Positions 25,922 through 35,545 of a DNA stretch of 64,000 nt are shown in pieces. The notes below the pieces were generated by a model that was not told the origin of the DNA, did not search any database, and saw only the letters and a list, made by a program, of their open reading frames with translations. The position numbers and the translations under genes are program-made. The DNA is taken from the NCBI GenBank assembly GCA_025360715.1, contig JANYBS010000026.1:1-64000 (forward strand), in the 5' to 3' direction. The stretch is from Candidatus Eiseniibacteriota bacterium (GTDB lineage Bacteria; Eisenbacteria; RBG-16-71-46). The stretch's first letter is position 1, and the number at the start of each line of letters is the position of its first letter.

Positions 25922-26994
25922 GACGGCCGCCCGTGCGTGCTGAGCGGTTGCCCCGCAACCAACTGCTCGAACATCTCCTCGATCTGCCGCATGTTCTGCA
26001 GCCAGTCGCCGCGTGCCGCGATCACTGCGGCATTGTGCGCACGCGCGCGCGCGCGCCACGCATCGCCGTCGAGCGCCGTCTCGAGCGCGCGGCTCAGCGC
26101 TGCGTCATCGCCGACCGGGAAGCAGCGCGCACCCTCGCCGTCTTGCACCCACTCGCGATTGCCTTCGAGGTCGCTCACCACGGGAACCGCGCCCGCCGCC
26201 ATGCTCTCGAGCAGCGAGACCGACGTGGAGTCGCTCTGCGAGGCCGACAGCATGACCTCGGCGCGGCCGAGCCACTGCGCCATCTCTTGCGGCGTAAGCC
26301 GTCCCACGAACCGGTAGCGCCCGGCAGGCAGCAGTCTCGCCGCCAGTGCCTCGTGCTGCGCGCGCAACGAGCCCTCGCCCGCCAGCGCGAGGAACACCTC
26401 GGGCCGCGCGGCCATCACGCGCGCGACGCCGCGCAGGATCACGGGAATGTCGTACACGCTCTCGTGCATGCGCGTGCTCAACAGCAGACCGTGTTCGCGT
26501 GCACCGGGAACGAAGCGGCTGCGATCGACGCCCCAGGGAATCGCGCGCACGACGTCGCGCGGCGCGCCCAGTTCCAGAGCAGCAGCAGCAAGGTTGTCAC
26601 TGTCGGCCAGCACGAGATCGGCGCGTTGCATCACCCACTTCGCGCGGGCGCGCTGGAAGGCGTCACGCTTGCCGGCGATGAGCAAGTCGCTGCCCCATGC
26701 GGTCACGCATAGCGGACGCCGCCCGCAGAGCACTCCCATCACGCCGTAGTTGGGCACGTAGTGGGCATCGATCAACTGCGGACGAAAGTCCGCCAGGGCA
26801 TGCTGCAGCGCGCCGACCGCGAGCGGATAGCGCAGCGCGCCGGGCAGCGGCGCCGCGGGCAGGATGTGCGCATCGAAGCCCGGCGCTGCCGGCTCGAGCG
26901 AGTACACGCGCACGTCGTGACCGCGCTTGCGCAGGTGTTCCACCCAGCGCACGGTGTGGATGACCGCGGCGTTCGAGAGGGTCGCGATCCTCAC
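25918..26994 (-). CDS. GT4-family glycosyltransferase
   Basis: A 358-residue GT-B enzyme starting MRIATLSNAAVIHTVRW. Recognisable parts are DAHYVPNYG, VTAWGSDLL, the IPWGVDRSRF hinge that begins the donor domain, LALAGEGSL, RFVGRLTPQEM and the donor-binding SDSTSVSLLESMAAGAVPVV. The start is GTG 26994, overlapping the acyltransferase stop. It resembles hexose or rhamnose transferases of capsule clusters; the substrate cannot be read from the sequence. Confidence 0.9.
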   Translation of the reverse strand: MRIATLSNAAVIHTVRWVEHLRKRGHDVRVYSLEPAAPGFDAHILPAAPLPGALRYPLAVGALQHALADFRPQLIDAHYVPNYGVMGVLCGRRPLCVTAWGSDLLIAGKRDAFQRARAKWVMQRADLVLADSDNLAAAALELGAPRDVVRAIPWGVDRSRFVPGAREHGLLLSTRMHESVYDIPVILRGVARVMAARPEVFLALAGEGSLRAQHEALAARLLPAGRYRFVGRLTPQEMAQWLGRAEVMLSASQSDSTSVSLLESMAAGAVPVVSDLEGNREWVQDGEGARCFPVGDDAALSRALETALDGDAWRARARAHNAAVIAARGDWLQNMRQIEEMFEQLVAGQPLSTHGRPS

Positions 26995-28034
26995 GCGCGC
27001 TCGCCTTGCGGGCGGCGCGCGCGCGCATAGCGCTGCAACTTCGCCAGCATCCGCGCATGCGCAGGCGCATAGCGGTCATCGAGCCAGCGCACCGCGAAGC
27101 GTTCGCCGCGCGCGCCGAGCGCATGCTTGAAGGTGGCGACAAGCGACAAGCCGGTGCTCGCGCCCAGGTCCACGCGCATGCGGCCATGTGCCGCCGCCCA
27201 TTCGATGATCTGCCATAGCAGCAGCGTGAACGCCTGCCGGCGGCGGCCATCGGGGTGCGTGCCGCTCCACCACACGAACAGGTCGTGCGGGCCATCGATC
27301 GCGAGCGCCGAGGAGAGCACGCCCTGTGTGTCGCGCAATGTGAAGAGCCGCGCGAGCGGGCCGTCGGGCGCGTCCGCAAGCAGGCGGCGAGAGAGTTCCA
27401 GCGGCAGCGGCCGGTGACCGCCCCACGCGCGGCTCTGCGTCACGTGCAGCGCATACGCGGCCTCGAGCGCGGCAGGTTCCTCGGAAAACGCGAGCCGCTG
27501 CCGCCGCGCATGCGCGAGCGCCTGGCGGTGCTTGCGCTCCATGCGCTTGAGCGCGCCTTCAGGGCCGCCCTGCAGGTCCACCACCGCGGACTCGAACCAG
27601 CGCGACTCACCGGCGATCGCAGCGAGCGCGTCCTCGCTCACGACGGGCCCGCCCGCGCGGTGCAGCGACCACTCGCCGCCGACGATGCCCTCTTGGCGCG
27701 CCAGCGCATCGAAGGCGCGCGCGACGGCCAGATCCACCTCGGCGTGGCGTCCCGGCAGTGCGACCGGCGCCGCGGGCAGCAACATGGGTAGCGCATGCAG
27801 CCAGCGGAATCCCGCGCGCTGCTCGATCACCAATGCGGCGCCGCCGATGGTCCGGCCCTGCTCCTCGACCACCACCACACGGCTCTCGAGCGCCGCGCTC
27901 GCCGAAGTGAACGCCGCCCACACACCGGGGCGGTGCGCTCCGCCCGCAGCGGGATCGGCGGCCAGCAACTCGCCCCAATCCCGTGGTGCGCGCTCGACCA
28001 CGTGCGTGTGGATACCGGGTGCGGCCGGCCTCAT
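26991..28034 (-). CDS. FemAB/GNAT-like acyltransferase
   Basis: A 347-residue protein with two GNAT-like halves. LKRMERKHRQALAHARR, followed later by SALAIDGPHDLFVWWSGTHPDGRR and LLLWQIIEWA, matches the Acetyltransf_6/FemAB-like family found in polysaccharide clusters, where such proteins acylate or aminoacylate sugars. The terminal segment has the VDLGASTGLSLVATFKHALGA block, and the KHALG motif is typical. ATG 28034 is chosen because the upstream extension is low-complexity; the ribosome site is weak. It follows the propeller gene by 70 bases and overlaps the next glycosyltransferase as GTGA. Confidence 0.8.
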   Translation of the reverse strand: MRPAAPGIHTHVVERAPRDWGELLAADPAAGGAHRPGVWAAFTSASAALESRVVVVEEQGRTIGGAALVIEQRAGFRWLHALPMLLPAAPVALPGRHAEVDLAVARAFDALARQEGIVGGEWSLHRAGGPVVSEDALAAIAGESRWFESAVVDLQGGPEGALKRMERKHRQALAHARRQRLAFSEEPAALEAAYALHVTQSRAWGGHRPLPLELSRRLLADAPDGPLARLFTLRDTQGVLSSALAIDGPHDLFVWWSGTHPDGRRRQAFTLLLWQIIEWAAAHGRMRVDLGASTGLSLVATFKHALGARGERFAVRWLDDRYAPAHARMLAKLQRYARARRPQGERA

Positions 28035-28104
28035 GATCCGCTTGCTGCGCGCGGGTGGTCCGCCCGCGCCCCGGGCGTGCGAGGCCAGCTCGGAGCGCCC
28101 AAGA

Positions 28105-30378
28105 TCAGTGCAGGACCACGACCCGGGCGGCGCCTTCACGACCGCCGCCGTGCGCGTGAACGAAATAGATGCCCGGGCGGACCCGCTCGCCATTCAAGTC
28201 ATAACCATCCCAGACCACGCGGTCGTTCGCGTCAGCGACAAACCGCCGCAGAACGCGGCCGTTCAGGTCCAGGATCTCCCCTTGGTACGCGGTGGTGTTG
28301 CCCGACAGCCGCAGCTCGAACCCGATGCCGGTCTGCGTGACCGGGTTCGGATAGATCTTGATCCGCAGCGCAGCCGGACGCGGTGCCGGCGGCGGCGTGT
28401 AGTTCGGGTCGTAGCGGTTCATGCCCGCCGCGGTTCCTATCCAGACGACGCCGCTGACGGGATCGACGGAGATCGCGCGCACCTCGTTGTCGGCGAGCGG
28501 CGAGTTGTCCGCCTTGAAGTCCACGAACGGCTTGCCCGGCGAGAACACGCGCACGCCGTCGACCGAGCCGACATAGACGCTGCCGTCGGGCCCCACCGCA
28601 AGTGGATGCACCGCGCCGCGCGGAGCGGGGCCGGCTGCGAGAGGCAGACTCGACTGCACACTGCGCGTGGTGCCGCGCAGGCGCAACAGGCTGCTCGTGG
28701 TGAGCACCCAGATCGAATCGCCGCGCGCCACGATGCCGAAGATGTCGAGATTGCTCGTGGCCTGCACGACCGAGAACATGCCCGCGTGCGCCAAGTGATC
28801 GCCCGTGAGTTGCGCGACCGCGACTCCCGTGCCTGGGAAACCCGCCCACAACGACGCACCCGATGCGCTCACCTGCACGGCGAGCGCGCGCACCTGATTG
28901 TCGGGGATCCCGGAGTTGGTGGTCTTATACGTCTCGATCAGCGCGCCAGCCGTATCGTACACCGCGATGCCCACCGGCGGACGGCCGCCGCGATCGGGCG
29001 TGTCGGCGCCGATGAACACATAGCCGCTGCTGTCGACACAACTCGACCAGCCGAGCGTGTACAGCGAGAGCGTATCGCTGGAGCCCGGAGACACGACCAG
29101 ATGGTCGAAGTGCGGCGGGACCACGGAGTCGTCAAAGCGCTCCACGGCGAAGTCCCAGTTCGTGACCCACTTGCGGCCGCGGCGATCGCGCTGCAGCGCG
29201 AACGCAAAGGAGGAATTGATGAACGTCGTGTCCTGGGAAGCGCCGGCGCTGACAGGCAGCCAGTTGCGCCACTGCGTGCCGTCGAAGCGGCTCACGCCTT
29301 CGCCGAAGGTGCAGACATATACACGCGAGCCATCGGCGAGGATGTTCTGCACGCTGTTGCCTGCCGGCGCCGGCGGAAAGCGCCGGGGCCATGCAGCGGC
29401 GAAATCCTGCTCCCACAGCGCGCCGCCTGCGAAGCCGAACGCGTGATTCGCCGCATCGACCGTGACCTCGGAGCCACCATCGTCGGTCCCGTCGGCGACC
29501 GGCGCGCCGCCGACCTGCGCCCACAGGTTCGTGACCCACTCGAACGTGCCGGAGCTTGAGATCGACAGCATGCGGCCGAAGTCATCGCGCACGCGTTTCG
29601 TGGCGCCGTTACCGGCCGCCAGTCCCCACGTGTGCGCATTGCGGTCCCACCGATAGGTGGCGGCGCCGGCGAGCACGAAGATCTCGCGGCCATCCGTGAC
29701 CATGCCATCGCACTTGTGCGTGAGCAGGCCCGTGTTCACGGTCGACCAGTTCGCCAACTGTTCCGAGATGCGCGCGATCGCAACGCCCCCCTGTGTGGCC
29801 ACGAACAGCGAATCGCCATACACGACGATGCCGGTCACACGATCATCGGCGAACGGCGACAGCGCGCCGGAATCGGGGATGCGGCCCGCGATCTCGCGGC
29901 CGTTCCACAGCGCGATGCCGCGCGGCGTGCCGATCCACATGGTGTCGCCGTCGGCGCGCAGGACCGAGACGGTGTCCGACGGCAGGCCGTCGAACGCGTT
30001 GATGAGGTCCCAGCTCGTACGATCCGCCGACAAACGGCTCAGCCCCAGCCCGGGCGTTCCGCACCACACCCGGCCGGAGCGATCGAAGGCCATCGTCGTG
30101 ATGTGGTTGCTCGCCAGGCCGCCCGGCTCGCGCGTCGAGGACTCGAAGCGGCCTTCCGACCGCAGGTAGCGCACCAGGCCGGCTTCACCCGTGGCGATCC
30201 ACACGGTATCGGCGCCGGCGACGAGGTCGTTGCACGTGTAGGTCTTCAGGAACGTCTGCCACTGCCCTGCCGCCCGCGCGGGCGCCGCGAGAAGCACGAG
30301 CGAGGCGCACATCGGGAGCAGCAGGAGCGAAAGGAGCACGGCGATGCGGCGCAGCATGGCGTACGGCATTCGGTTCAC
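28105..30378 (-). CDS. Secreted beta-propeller protein with C-terminal FlgD-type Ig domain
   Basis: A 757-residue protein from GTG 30378 (overlapping the upstream stop), or 754 from ATG 30369. The signal peptide (IAVLLSLLLLPMCASLVLL, cleaved after ARA) is followed by many two-component-regulator-type propeller repeats such as IATGEAGLVRYL, WCGTPGLGLSRL and WIGTPRGIALW, the motif W-x-GT-x-x-G-x-x-x-Y/L/W. The last 80 residues (KIYPNPV, DLNGRVLRRF, WDGYDLNGERVRPGIYFV) form a FlgD/sorting-type Ig domain, common at the end of secreted proteins of FCB bacteria. It probably sits at the surface. It lies inside a glycosyltransferase operon, so it may be a glycosylated substrate; this is inference. 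Confidence 0.87.
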   Translation of the reverse strand: MNRMPYAMLRRIAVLLSLLLLPMCASLVLLAAPARAAGQWQTFLKTYTCNDLVAGADTVWIATGEAGLVRYLRSEGRFESSTREPGGLASNHITTMAFDRSGRVWCGTPGLGLSRLSADRTSWDLINAFDGLPSDTVSVLRADGDTMWIGTPRGIALWNGREIAGRIPDSGALSPFADDRVTGIVVYGDSLFVATQGGVAIARISEQLANWSTVNTGLLTHKCDGMVTDGREIFVLAGAATYRWDRNAHTWGLAAGNGATKRVRDDFGRMLSISSSGTFEWVTNLWAQVGGAPVADGTDDGGSEVTVDAANHAFGFAGGALWEQDFAAAWPRRFPPAPAGNSVQNILADGSRVYVCTFGEGVSRFDGTQWRNWLPVSAGASQDTTFINSSFAFALQRDRRGRKWVTNWDFAVERFDDSVVPPHFDHLVVSPGSSDTLSLYTLGWSSCVDSSGYVFIGADTPDRGGRPPVGIAVYDTAGALIETYKTTNSGIPDNQVRALAVQVSASGASLWAGFPGTGVAVAQLTGDHLAHAGMFSVVQATSNLDIFGIVARGDSIWVLTTSSLLRLRGTTRSVQSSLPLAAGPAPRGAVHPLAVGPDGSVYVGSVDGVRVFSPGKPFVDFKADNSPLADNEVRAISVDPVSGVVWIGTAAGMNRYDPNYTPPPAPRPAALRIKIYPNPVTQTGIGFELRLSGNTTAYQGEILDLNGRVLRRFVADANDRVVWDGYDLNGERVRPGIYFVHAHGGGREGAARVVVLH

Positions 30379-31091
30379 TCCAGTCGGCCGAGCAGGTCGA
30401 GCAGGCGGAGCTTCCAGACCATCCCGGCGGCTTCCCAGATGATCTTCTTGTTCATCTTGGACGTGCCGAGCTGGCGGTCGACGAAGATGATGGGGATCTC
30501 GACGATACGAAAACCCTTCTTCCAGCAGCGGAACGACATCTCGATCTGGAACGAGTAGCCCTCGGACTGCACCTTGTCGAGGCGGATGCCTTCGAGCGCG
30601 CGGCGGCGGAAGCACTTGTATCCGCCGGTGGCGTCGCGCAGCGGTAGCCCGGTCACGATGCGCGAATACACATTGGCGCTATACGAGAGAATGAGCCGCG
30701 AGAGCGGCCAGTTCATGACCGTGACACCCTTGATGTAGCGCGAACCCAACACGATGTCAGCGTTCTCGGCAGCCTTGAGGAACTCCCCGATCGCGCCCGG
30801 GTCATGCGAGAAGTCCGCATCCATCTCGAAGATGTACTCGGCGCCGTTGTTGAGCGCGTAGCGGAAGCCATCGCGATACGCCGAGCCCAGGCCCATCTTG
30901 CCGGGACGCTTGAGCAGGTGGATGCGCGTCTCGGACTGCATGCGCCGTTCGACGATGGCCGCGGTGCCGTCGGGCGAGTTGTCATCGACGATGAGGATGT
31001 CGAGACCCCACGGCAGCCCCAGGACCTTGTCGAGGATCGCTTCGATGTTCTCGCACTCATTGTAAGTGGGAACGATGACGAGCTTCTCCAT
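30375..31091 (-). CDS. Polyprenyl-phosphate mannosyl/glycosyl transferase (DPM1 type)
   Basis: A 238-residue GT2 enzyme resembling dolichol-phosphate mannose synthase without a membrane tail. It transfers a sugar from a nucleotide donor to a polyprenyl phosphate. Motifs are VPTYNECENI (9-18 region), VDDNSPDGT, the KMGLGSAYRDGF segment, MDADFSHDP (metal-binding DAD) and the acceptor loop RDATGGYKCFRR. The product would feed the GT-C enzymes (22980, 45376, 52554) that use lipid-linked sugars. ATG 31091 overlaps the YfhO stop by one base. Confidence 0.93.
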   Translation of the reverse strand: MEKLVIVPTYNECENIEAILDKVLGLPWGLDILIVDDNSPDGTAAIVERRMQSETRIHLLKRPGKMGLGSAYRDGFRYALNNGAEYIFEMDADFSHDPGAIGEFLKAAENADIVLGSRYIKGVTVMNWPLSRLILSYSANVYSRIVTGLPLRDATGGYKCFRRRALEGIRLDKVQSEGYSFQIEMSFRCWKKGFRIVEIPIIFVDRQLGTSKMNKKIIWEAAGMVWKLRLLDLLGRLE

Positions 31092-33571
31092 CAGAGCACC
31101 CCCGCAGCCGCAGCCGCGATCGCGCCCGCTTCGTCCGGGCCGGCGGCGGGCGGCCGGCGGCGATCGTTGTAGACCCCCGCGAACAGCAACAGCAGAGCGG
31201 CGGCGACGCTCACCAGCGACAGGGTCACACCGGTGCGCATGACGCGCGACGCGAAATGGAAGTTCACCTGATGCTCTCCTGCCGGCACCGCGACCGCGCG
31301 CAACGCATGATCCGCGCGCAGCATCTGGGCCTTCTGGCCGTCGACCGTCACGGTCCAGTCGGGGTAGTACAGATCGGCCAGCCGCAGCAGCCCGGCGCCC
31401 GGCGTCTGAACCTTGATGTCCACATCGTGCAGGCCGTATTTCGTGATCGTCGCGGTGGCGCCAGTCACATTGCCGAGCGTGACGCCCGGTGCCTGTGTGA
31501 GCCAGGTGAAGTTCGCAGGATCATGCACGCCGGCCGTGATCGAATCGATGGCCGCCGTGCCGGTATCGGCCACCACACCGTACGCGCCGACCACCATGGC
31601 GCGCGGCATGGCTGTGAGGTTCTCGTAGACGCTCTGCGAACCTTGGAAAGCCAGCTTGAGGAATGGCGGCGTCTGCTCGGGCGGCAGTGCGCGGCTGAGC
31701 ACGACGTAGCGCACGTTGAGCAATCCCCACCAGCGCGGGGAATTCATCACACCATTGGGCGCCGTGCGGTCGAGGATGTCCTGGAACAACCGCGGCTTCG
31801 CGGCGTGATAGCCGTTGAGGGTGGCCAGGCCGAAACCCGCAAGACGATTGTCGCGCAGGTTCTCGGGCAGGTACGTGCGGAAGCTGCCCCACGGGCCCTG
31901 CTTCTGCAGCCAGTCCACGACGTCGTCGCGGCCCACGTCCAGGCTTGCCGACTGCACCTCGCCGATCACCGGCTGCATGACCGAGGTGCTGATCGGGAAC
32001 AAGTCGAACATGAGCATCACGAGCACACCCAGCGATGCCATGAATGGTGCGAGCTTTCCGCGCACCGTGAACCACGCGAGTGCGATCACCACCAGCCCGG
32101 TCACGCCCACACGCAGCAGGTCGCCCGCGAACATCTGGAACGCGGCCGCCGCGGCATCCGGCGGGAACTGCGCCTTGCTCGCAGTGGCGAGCCCCACGTA
32201 CCAGCTGCGCAGGCCGTCCTGGCCCACGACAGCGGCGAGCAGCATGACGCCAAGTAGCGCGCCCATCACCTGCAGCAGCCGCTCCAGACCGGCGTCGCGT
32301 TGCTTGGGATCGCGGCCTGCTTCGAGGATCGCGCTCCAGCCCCACGCGGCGCCCACGGCGATCGCGAGCTGGAAGAGGATGATGATCATGACCGGGATGC
32401 GGAAGCGGTTGAAGAGCGGCACATGATCGTAGAGGAAGCCGTAGAGCGGGAAATTGTGCCCGAATGACACGAACACCGAGAAGAGCCCCATGACCAGCGC
32501 GAACACACGCGCCGTGCCCTTGGCGCCGTTCGCGCGCGCGAGTGCGACGATCGCGAGCAGTATCGCGACGATGCCTACAAATGCATTGGGGTAATCGGTG
32601 AACGGCATGCCGCCCCAGTAGGTGCCGCCGCCGAAGCCCACCCAGTTAGGCAGGAAGACGGCCGGCCATTCATAGAGCGCCATCGACCACTGCGTCGCGT
32701 AGTCCATGCCCGCGCCGCCGCCACCGCCGCCGCTGCGCACGGAGTACGCGGCGTAATCCTTGAGCGGCAGGTTGTAGAAGCCGGCCACACCGAAAGCCAA
32801 GCCGGCCGCCACAGCGAGTGCGAGTGCGCGCACGACCTTGGCGCCTGCCTGCTTCGGGTCACGCGCGGCCGCGAGCACCTCGACACCGGCGTACAGCCCC
32901 ACCGCCATCCATGTGTAGAAGCAGATCTGCACGTGGCCGCGCAGGAACTGGAATCCGCCCGCGAGACCGAGCCAGCCCAGGTCGCTCAGGCTGCCGCGGC
33001 GCAGCCAGCGCGCCGTGAGCCACACCATGAGCGGCAGGTATGCGGAGTCCACGAGCTGGCTGCCGTGGCCATGCGCGCCGACCGCGACCAGGTTGGGCGC
33101 GAACATGAAGATGACCGCGCCCATGAATGCGCCTTCGGCGCGCGCACCCCACTCGCGCGCGAGCTGGTACGTGAAGAGCGCGCCCAGAAAGTAGTAGAGC
33201 AGCAGCCACGTCATGTCGGGCAGTACGGGCACGGCCTTCTGCAGCAGGCCGAGCGGCCAGTCGGGCGGATAGATGAGCGGGTTGTAGGCGCCGCTGGCGA
33301 AGCTGGGCATGCCCAGGAACACGAACGGGTTCCAGAGCGGGTACACGTGCTCATGCCAGAGCGACTGCTCGCCGATGCGCACGAAGCCCGCAGGGGCGAC
33401 GGCGTCGGGCGAGACGAATGTCTTGCCGCCGAGCGATACCTCGTGGAAGAACAAGATGGTGATCACGGCGAGCGCCAGCGCCACCCATTTCAGGGACAGG
33501 GCGGCGGACGGCGTCAGGCCGCGAGCGGGCTTCGTATCGCGACGGGACTTCGGGAGCTTGGTTTCGGCCAT
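31091..33571 (-). CDS. YfhO-family membrane protein
   Basis: An 826-residue polytopic membrane protein. The first loop contains DAVAPAGF and YPLWNPFVFLGMPSFA, then PPDWPL, the pattern of the YfhO family (GT-C related proteins linked to glycosylation of lipoteichoic acid or other envelope polymers). About twelve helices are followed by a C-terminal periplasmic beta-rich domain with YYPDWTVTVDG, diagnostic for YfhO, and a final helix. A run of glycines (SGGGGGGAG) lies in a loop near 290. The start ATG 33571 is 25 bases after the previous gene. It may add sugar branches using lipid-linked donors; this is inferred from the family. Confidence 0.87.
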   Translation of the reverse strand: MAETKLPKSRRDTKPARGLTPSAALSLKWVALALAVITILFFHEVSLGGKTFVSPDAVAPAGFVRIGEQSLWHEHVYPLWNPFVFLGMPSFASGAYNPLIYPPDWPLGLLQKAVPVLPDMTWLLLYYFLGALFTYQLAREWGARAEGAFMGAVIFMFAPNLVAVGAHGHGSQLVDSAYLPLMVWLTARWLRRGSLSDLGWLGLAGGFQFLRGHVQICFYTWMAVGLYAGVEVLAAARDPKQAGAKVVRALALAVAAGLAFGVAGFYNLPLKDYAAYSVRSGGGGGGAGMDYATQWSMALYEWPAVFLPNWVGFGGGTYWGGMPFTDYPNAFVGIVAILLAIVALARANGAKGTARVFALVMGLFSVFVSFGHNFPLYGFLYDHVPLFNRFRIPVMIIILFQLAIAVGAAWGWSAILEAGRDPKQRDAGLERLLQVMGALLGVMLLAAVVGQDGLRSWYVGLATASKAQFPPDAAAAAFQMFAGDLLRVGVTGLVVIALAWFTVRGKLAPFMASLGVLVMLMFDLFPISTSVMQPVIGEVQSASLDVGRDDVVDWLQKQGPWGSFRTYLPENLRDNRLAGFGLATLNGYHAAKPRLFQDILDRTAPNGVMNSPRWWGLLNVRYVVLSRALPPEQTPPFLKLAFQGSQSVYENLTAMPRAMVVGAYGVVADTGTAAIDSITAGVHDPANFTWLTQAPGVTLGNVTGATATITKYGLHDVDIKVQTPGAGLLRLADLYYPDWTVTVDGQKAQMLRADHALRAVAVPAGEHQVNFHFASRVMRTGVTLSLVSVAAALLLLFAGVYNDRRRPPAAGPDEAGAIAAAAAGVL

Positions 33572-33596
33572 GGTCTCGCTGAGAAGGTCAGGGTCT

Positions 33597-34760
33597 TCAG
33601 GCGGCCCGCAGGCGGGCTTCGATCTCGTTCACCATCCGTGCTGCCAGCGCATCCCAGTCGTGGGGTGCGGACATCGCGCAGCGCCGGGCGCGGTCCGCAG
33701 GTGCATCGAGCGCGACTGCAAGCGCACGGCTCACTTCATCTGTCGTGGTCGCGAAGAGAAGGTCGGGAGAACGCTCCTGAAGATCGAGGACCGGTGTGGT
33801 GATGACCGGAAGTCCGGCAGCGAGATACTGGTAGACCTTGTTCGGATTGATCCCCTGCACGAAGGGATCCGCGGCCCGGAACGGAATCACGCCCACGTCG
33901 AGTCCCTGCATGTAAGCAGGCACATCGGCATAGGGACGCTGTCCCAGCACCGCCACGCCCTCGCGCCGGCGGAAACCTTCCACCTGCGCGTCGGTCGCGG
34001 CCGTACCCGGTCCAATCAATACCACGGTGCCTCCCCGACGGTTCCGGCGGAGCGCTTCGAGGATCTCGAAATCAAGGAAATGGCTGAGCAGTCCGACATA
34101 GCCGATGAGCGGTCGCGGCAGCGCGGCCAAGTCCTCAGGCAGCGCTCGCGGCTCCATGAACTGCGCCCTCTCGACACCGTTCCCGAGCAGGATCAAGGGT
34201 CGGTCGATCTCCCCGGCGAGCTGACGACGGTAATACTCCGAGACCACGAAGACCGCATCCGCCTGGCCGATGGTGCGATGCCAATACGGGCGCGCCCAAG
34301 GCGGGGTCACCGAGAACTGGAAAGGACTATCGTTGAAGTCATAGAGTACCAGCTTCTTGCGGAGCCGCGAAAGCAGTCCCGGCGCGTAGATGTTGCTGGC
34401 CATGACGATGGGCGATTCCGCCACACGCAGCCGACGCAGCATGTGCCCCAGGTAGAGCTCAGCGCCCAGCTCGATGGCGGTCCGGCCGGCCGCCGTGCCC
34501 GCGAGGGCATTGTAGGCCCCACTCTGGGTGCCGGGCTTGAGGAAGGGCACCGTGAAATAGGTCACCCGTCCCTCGTGCCGCGGCGTCCAGGGGTCGTCCG
34601 CGCCGCCCCCGGGCGGCTGGGCGAAGAACACCCGCCAGTCCTTGGGGAAGCGCGAGAGCAGGAACTGCTTCCGGGTGCGGAAATACCCCCAGCGGACCTC
34701 GGAGAGGACCACGAGGTCGCGGGAGCCATCAGAAGAACGAGGGGTGGGTTCGGTCAGCAT
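33597..34760 (-). CDS. Glycosyltransferase, TuaH-like GT-B family
   Basis: A 387-residue cytoplasmic GT-B protein. SEVRWGYFRTRKQFLL at the start, VLYDFNDSPFQF in the middle, AVFVVSEYYRRQL and LLGNGVE lead into the donor domain with IGYVGLLSHFLD, VLIGPG and INPNKVYQYLAAGLPVITT. The order matches the TuaH-like group of polysaccharide glycosyltransferases. ATG 34760 is the first good start; the ribosome site is weak and the upstream open extension is shadow-like. It sits 65 bases behind the anti-sigma gene, so it may belong to the same transcript. Confidence 0.85.
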   Translation of the reverse strand: MLTEPTPRSSDGSRDLVVLSEVRWGYFRTRKQFLLSRFPKDWRVFFAQPPGGGADDPWTPRHEGRVTYFTVPFLKPGTQSGAYNALAGTAAGRTAIELGAELYLGHMLRRLRVAESPIVMASNIYAPGLLSRLRKKLVLYDFNDSPFQFSVTPPWARPYWHRTIGQADAVFVVSEYYRRQLAGEIDRPLILLGNGVERAQFMEPRALPEDLAALPRPLIGYVGLLSHFLDFEILEALRRNRRGGTVVLIGPGTAATDAQVEGFRRREGVAVLGQRPYADVPAYMQGLDVGVIPFRAADPFVQGINPNKVYQYLAAGLPVITTPVLDLQERSPDLLFATTTDEVSRALAVALDAPADRARRCAMSAPHDWDALAARMVNEIEARLRAA

Positions 34761-34825
34761 CCACGGCAAGGTAGCCGCAACCAGCGCGGCATGCCAGAGG
34801 GTGCGGGCCCGGCGCGGCCTTCGAC

Positions 34826-35545
34826 CTAACGGCCTGCGAGCGGGAAGCGGCTCCAAGCCGAGTGCGCGATCGGGTCGCGGCCCGAGAGCGCGACCACCTG
34901 CCACGTGATCATCTCGCCTGTGGGCACACGCTGCGCGAGTGCAGCGAGCGAGTCGGCCTCGATGCTCAGGCGCGTCCCGGCCACGGGGCCGTAGCGCGCG
35001 ACTTCATGCACCTGCGCGTCGAAGACCTGCACATGGTAGAAGCCAGCGCCCGGATAGGCGTCCCAGCTCAGGGTGACGCCGGCGCCAGCATCGATGGCCT
35101 GAGCGCCCTGCACCTGGGCGGTGCCCGCGTCGCCACGGAACTGAGCGGGCGGATCGGTTCGGCGCATGAGCACGAGCGTGGAGACGAGCGCCAGGCACGC
35201 GGCGAGCGCCAGGAAGCCGGGCAGGTTCGAACGCCGCGCGCGTGGCGAGGACATGGGCAGAGGCTTGGGCTTGGGCTGCAGATCGGGCTGCGGCGTGGGA
35301 AGCAGCGTGGGAAGCAGCGTGGGCTTCTCGTGCGCGCCGATGATTCCGGGCACCATCGCCGCGAGACGCGCCTCGGCCTGCGCGAGTTCTGCTGCATCTG
35401 CGACATCGAGCGCCAGGAACTCCTGCATCGCCGTGAGCGTGGCCTGGCAGCGTTCGCAGCCTTCCACGTGCGCGCGCTCGGCGTCGCCTTGCGGCTGCGC
35501 GAGGATGCGCGTGAGCTGTTCGACCGGCGGATGGCTCGCGCTCAT
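34826..35545 (-). CDS. Transmembrane zinc-finger anti-sigma factor
   Basis: A 239-residue protein with the ZAS-like motif H26-x3-C30-x2-C33 near the N-terminus, a proline-rich linker with repeated LLPT units (70-97), one transmembrane helix (about 108-126) and an extracytoplasmic Ig/fibronectin-like domain (TLSWDAYPGAGFYHVQVFD) that could act as a sensor. ATG 35545 overlaps the sigma factor stop as ATGA, the usual arrangement of an ECF sigma factor and its cognate anti-sigma. The predicted role is to hold the sigma factor at the membrane until a signal, probably proteolytic, releases it. Confidence 0.88.
   Translation of the reverse strand: MSASHPPVEQLTRILAQPQGDAERAHVEGCERCQATLTAMQEFLALDVADAAELAQAEARLAAMVPGIIGAHEKPTLLPTLLPTPQPDLQPKPKPLPMSSPRARRSNLPGFLALAACLALVSTLVLMRRTDPPAQFRGDAGTAQVQGAQAIDAGAGVTLSWDAYPGAGFYHVQVFDAQVHEVARYGPVAGTRLSIEADSLAALAQRVPTGEMITWQVVALSGRDPIAHSAWSRFPLAGR
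35295..35323. repeat. Short tandem repeat in anti-sigma gene
   Basis: The 12-base unit GTGGGAAGCAGC is repeated about 2.5 times. It codes for repeated LLPT residues of the proline-rich linker between the zinc finger and the membrane helix, so copy changes would alter linker length without shifting the frame. Confidence 0.85.
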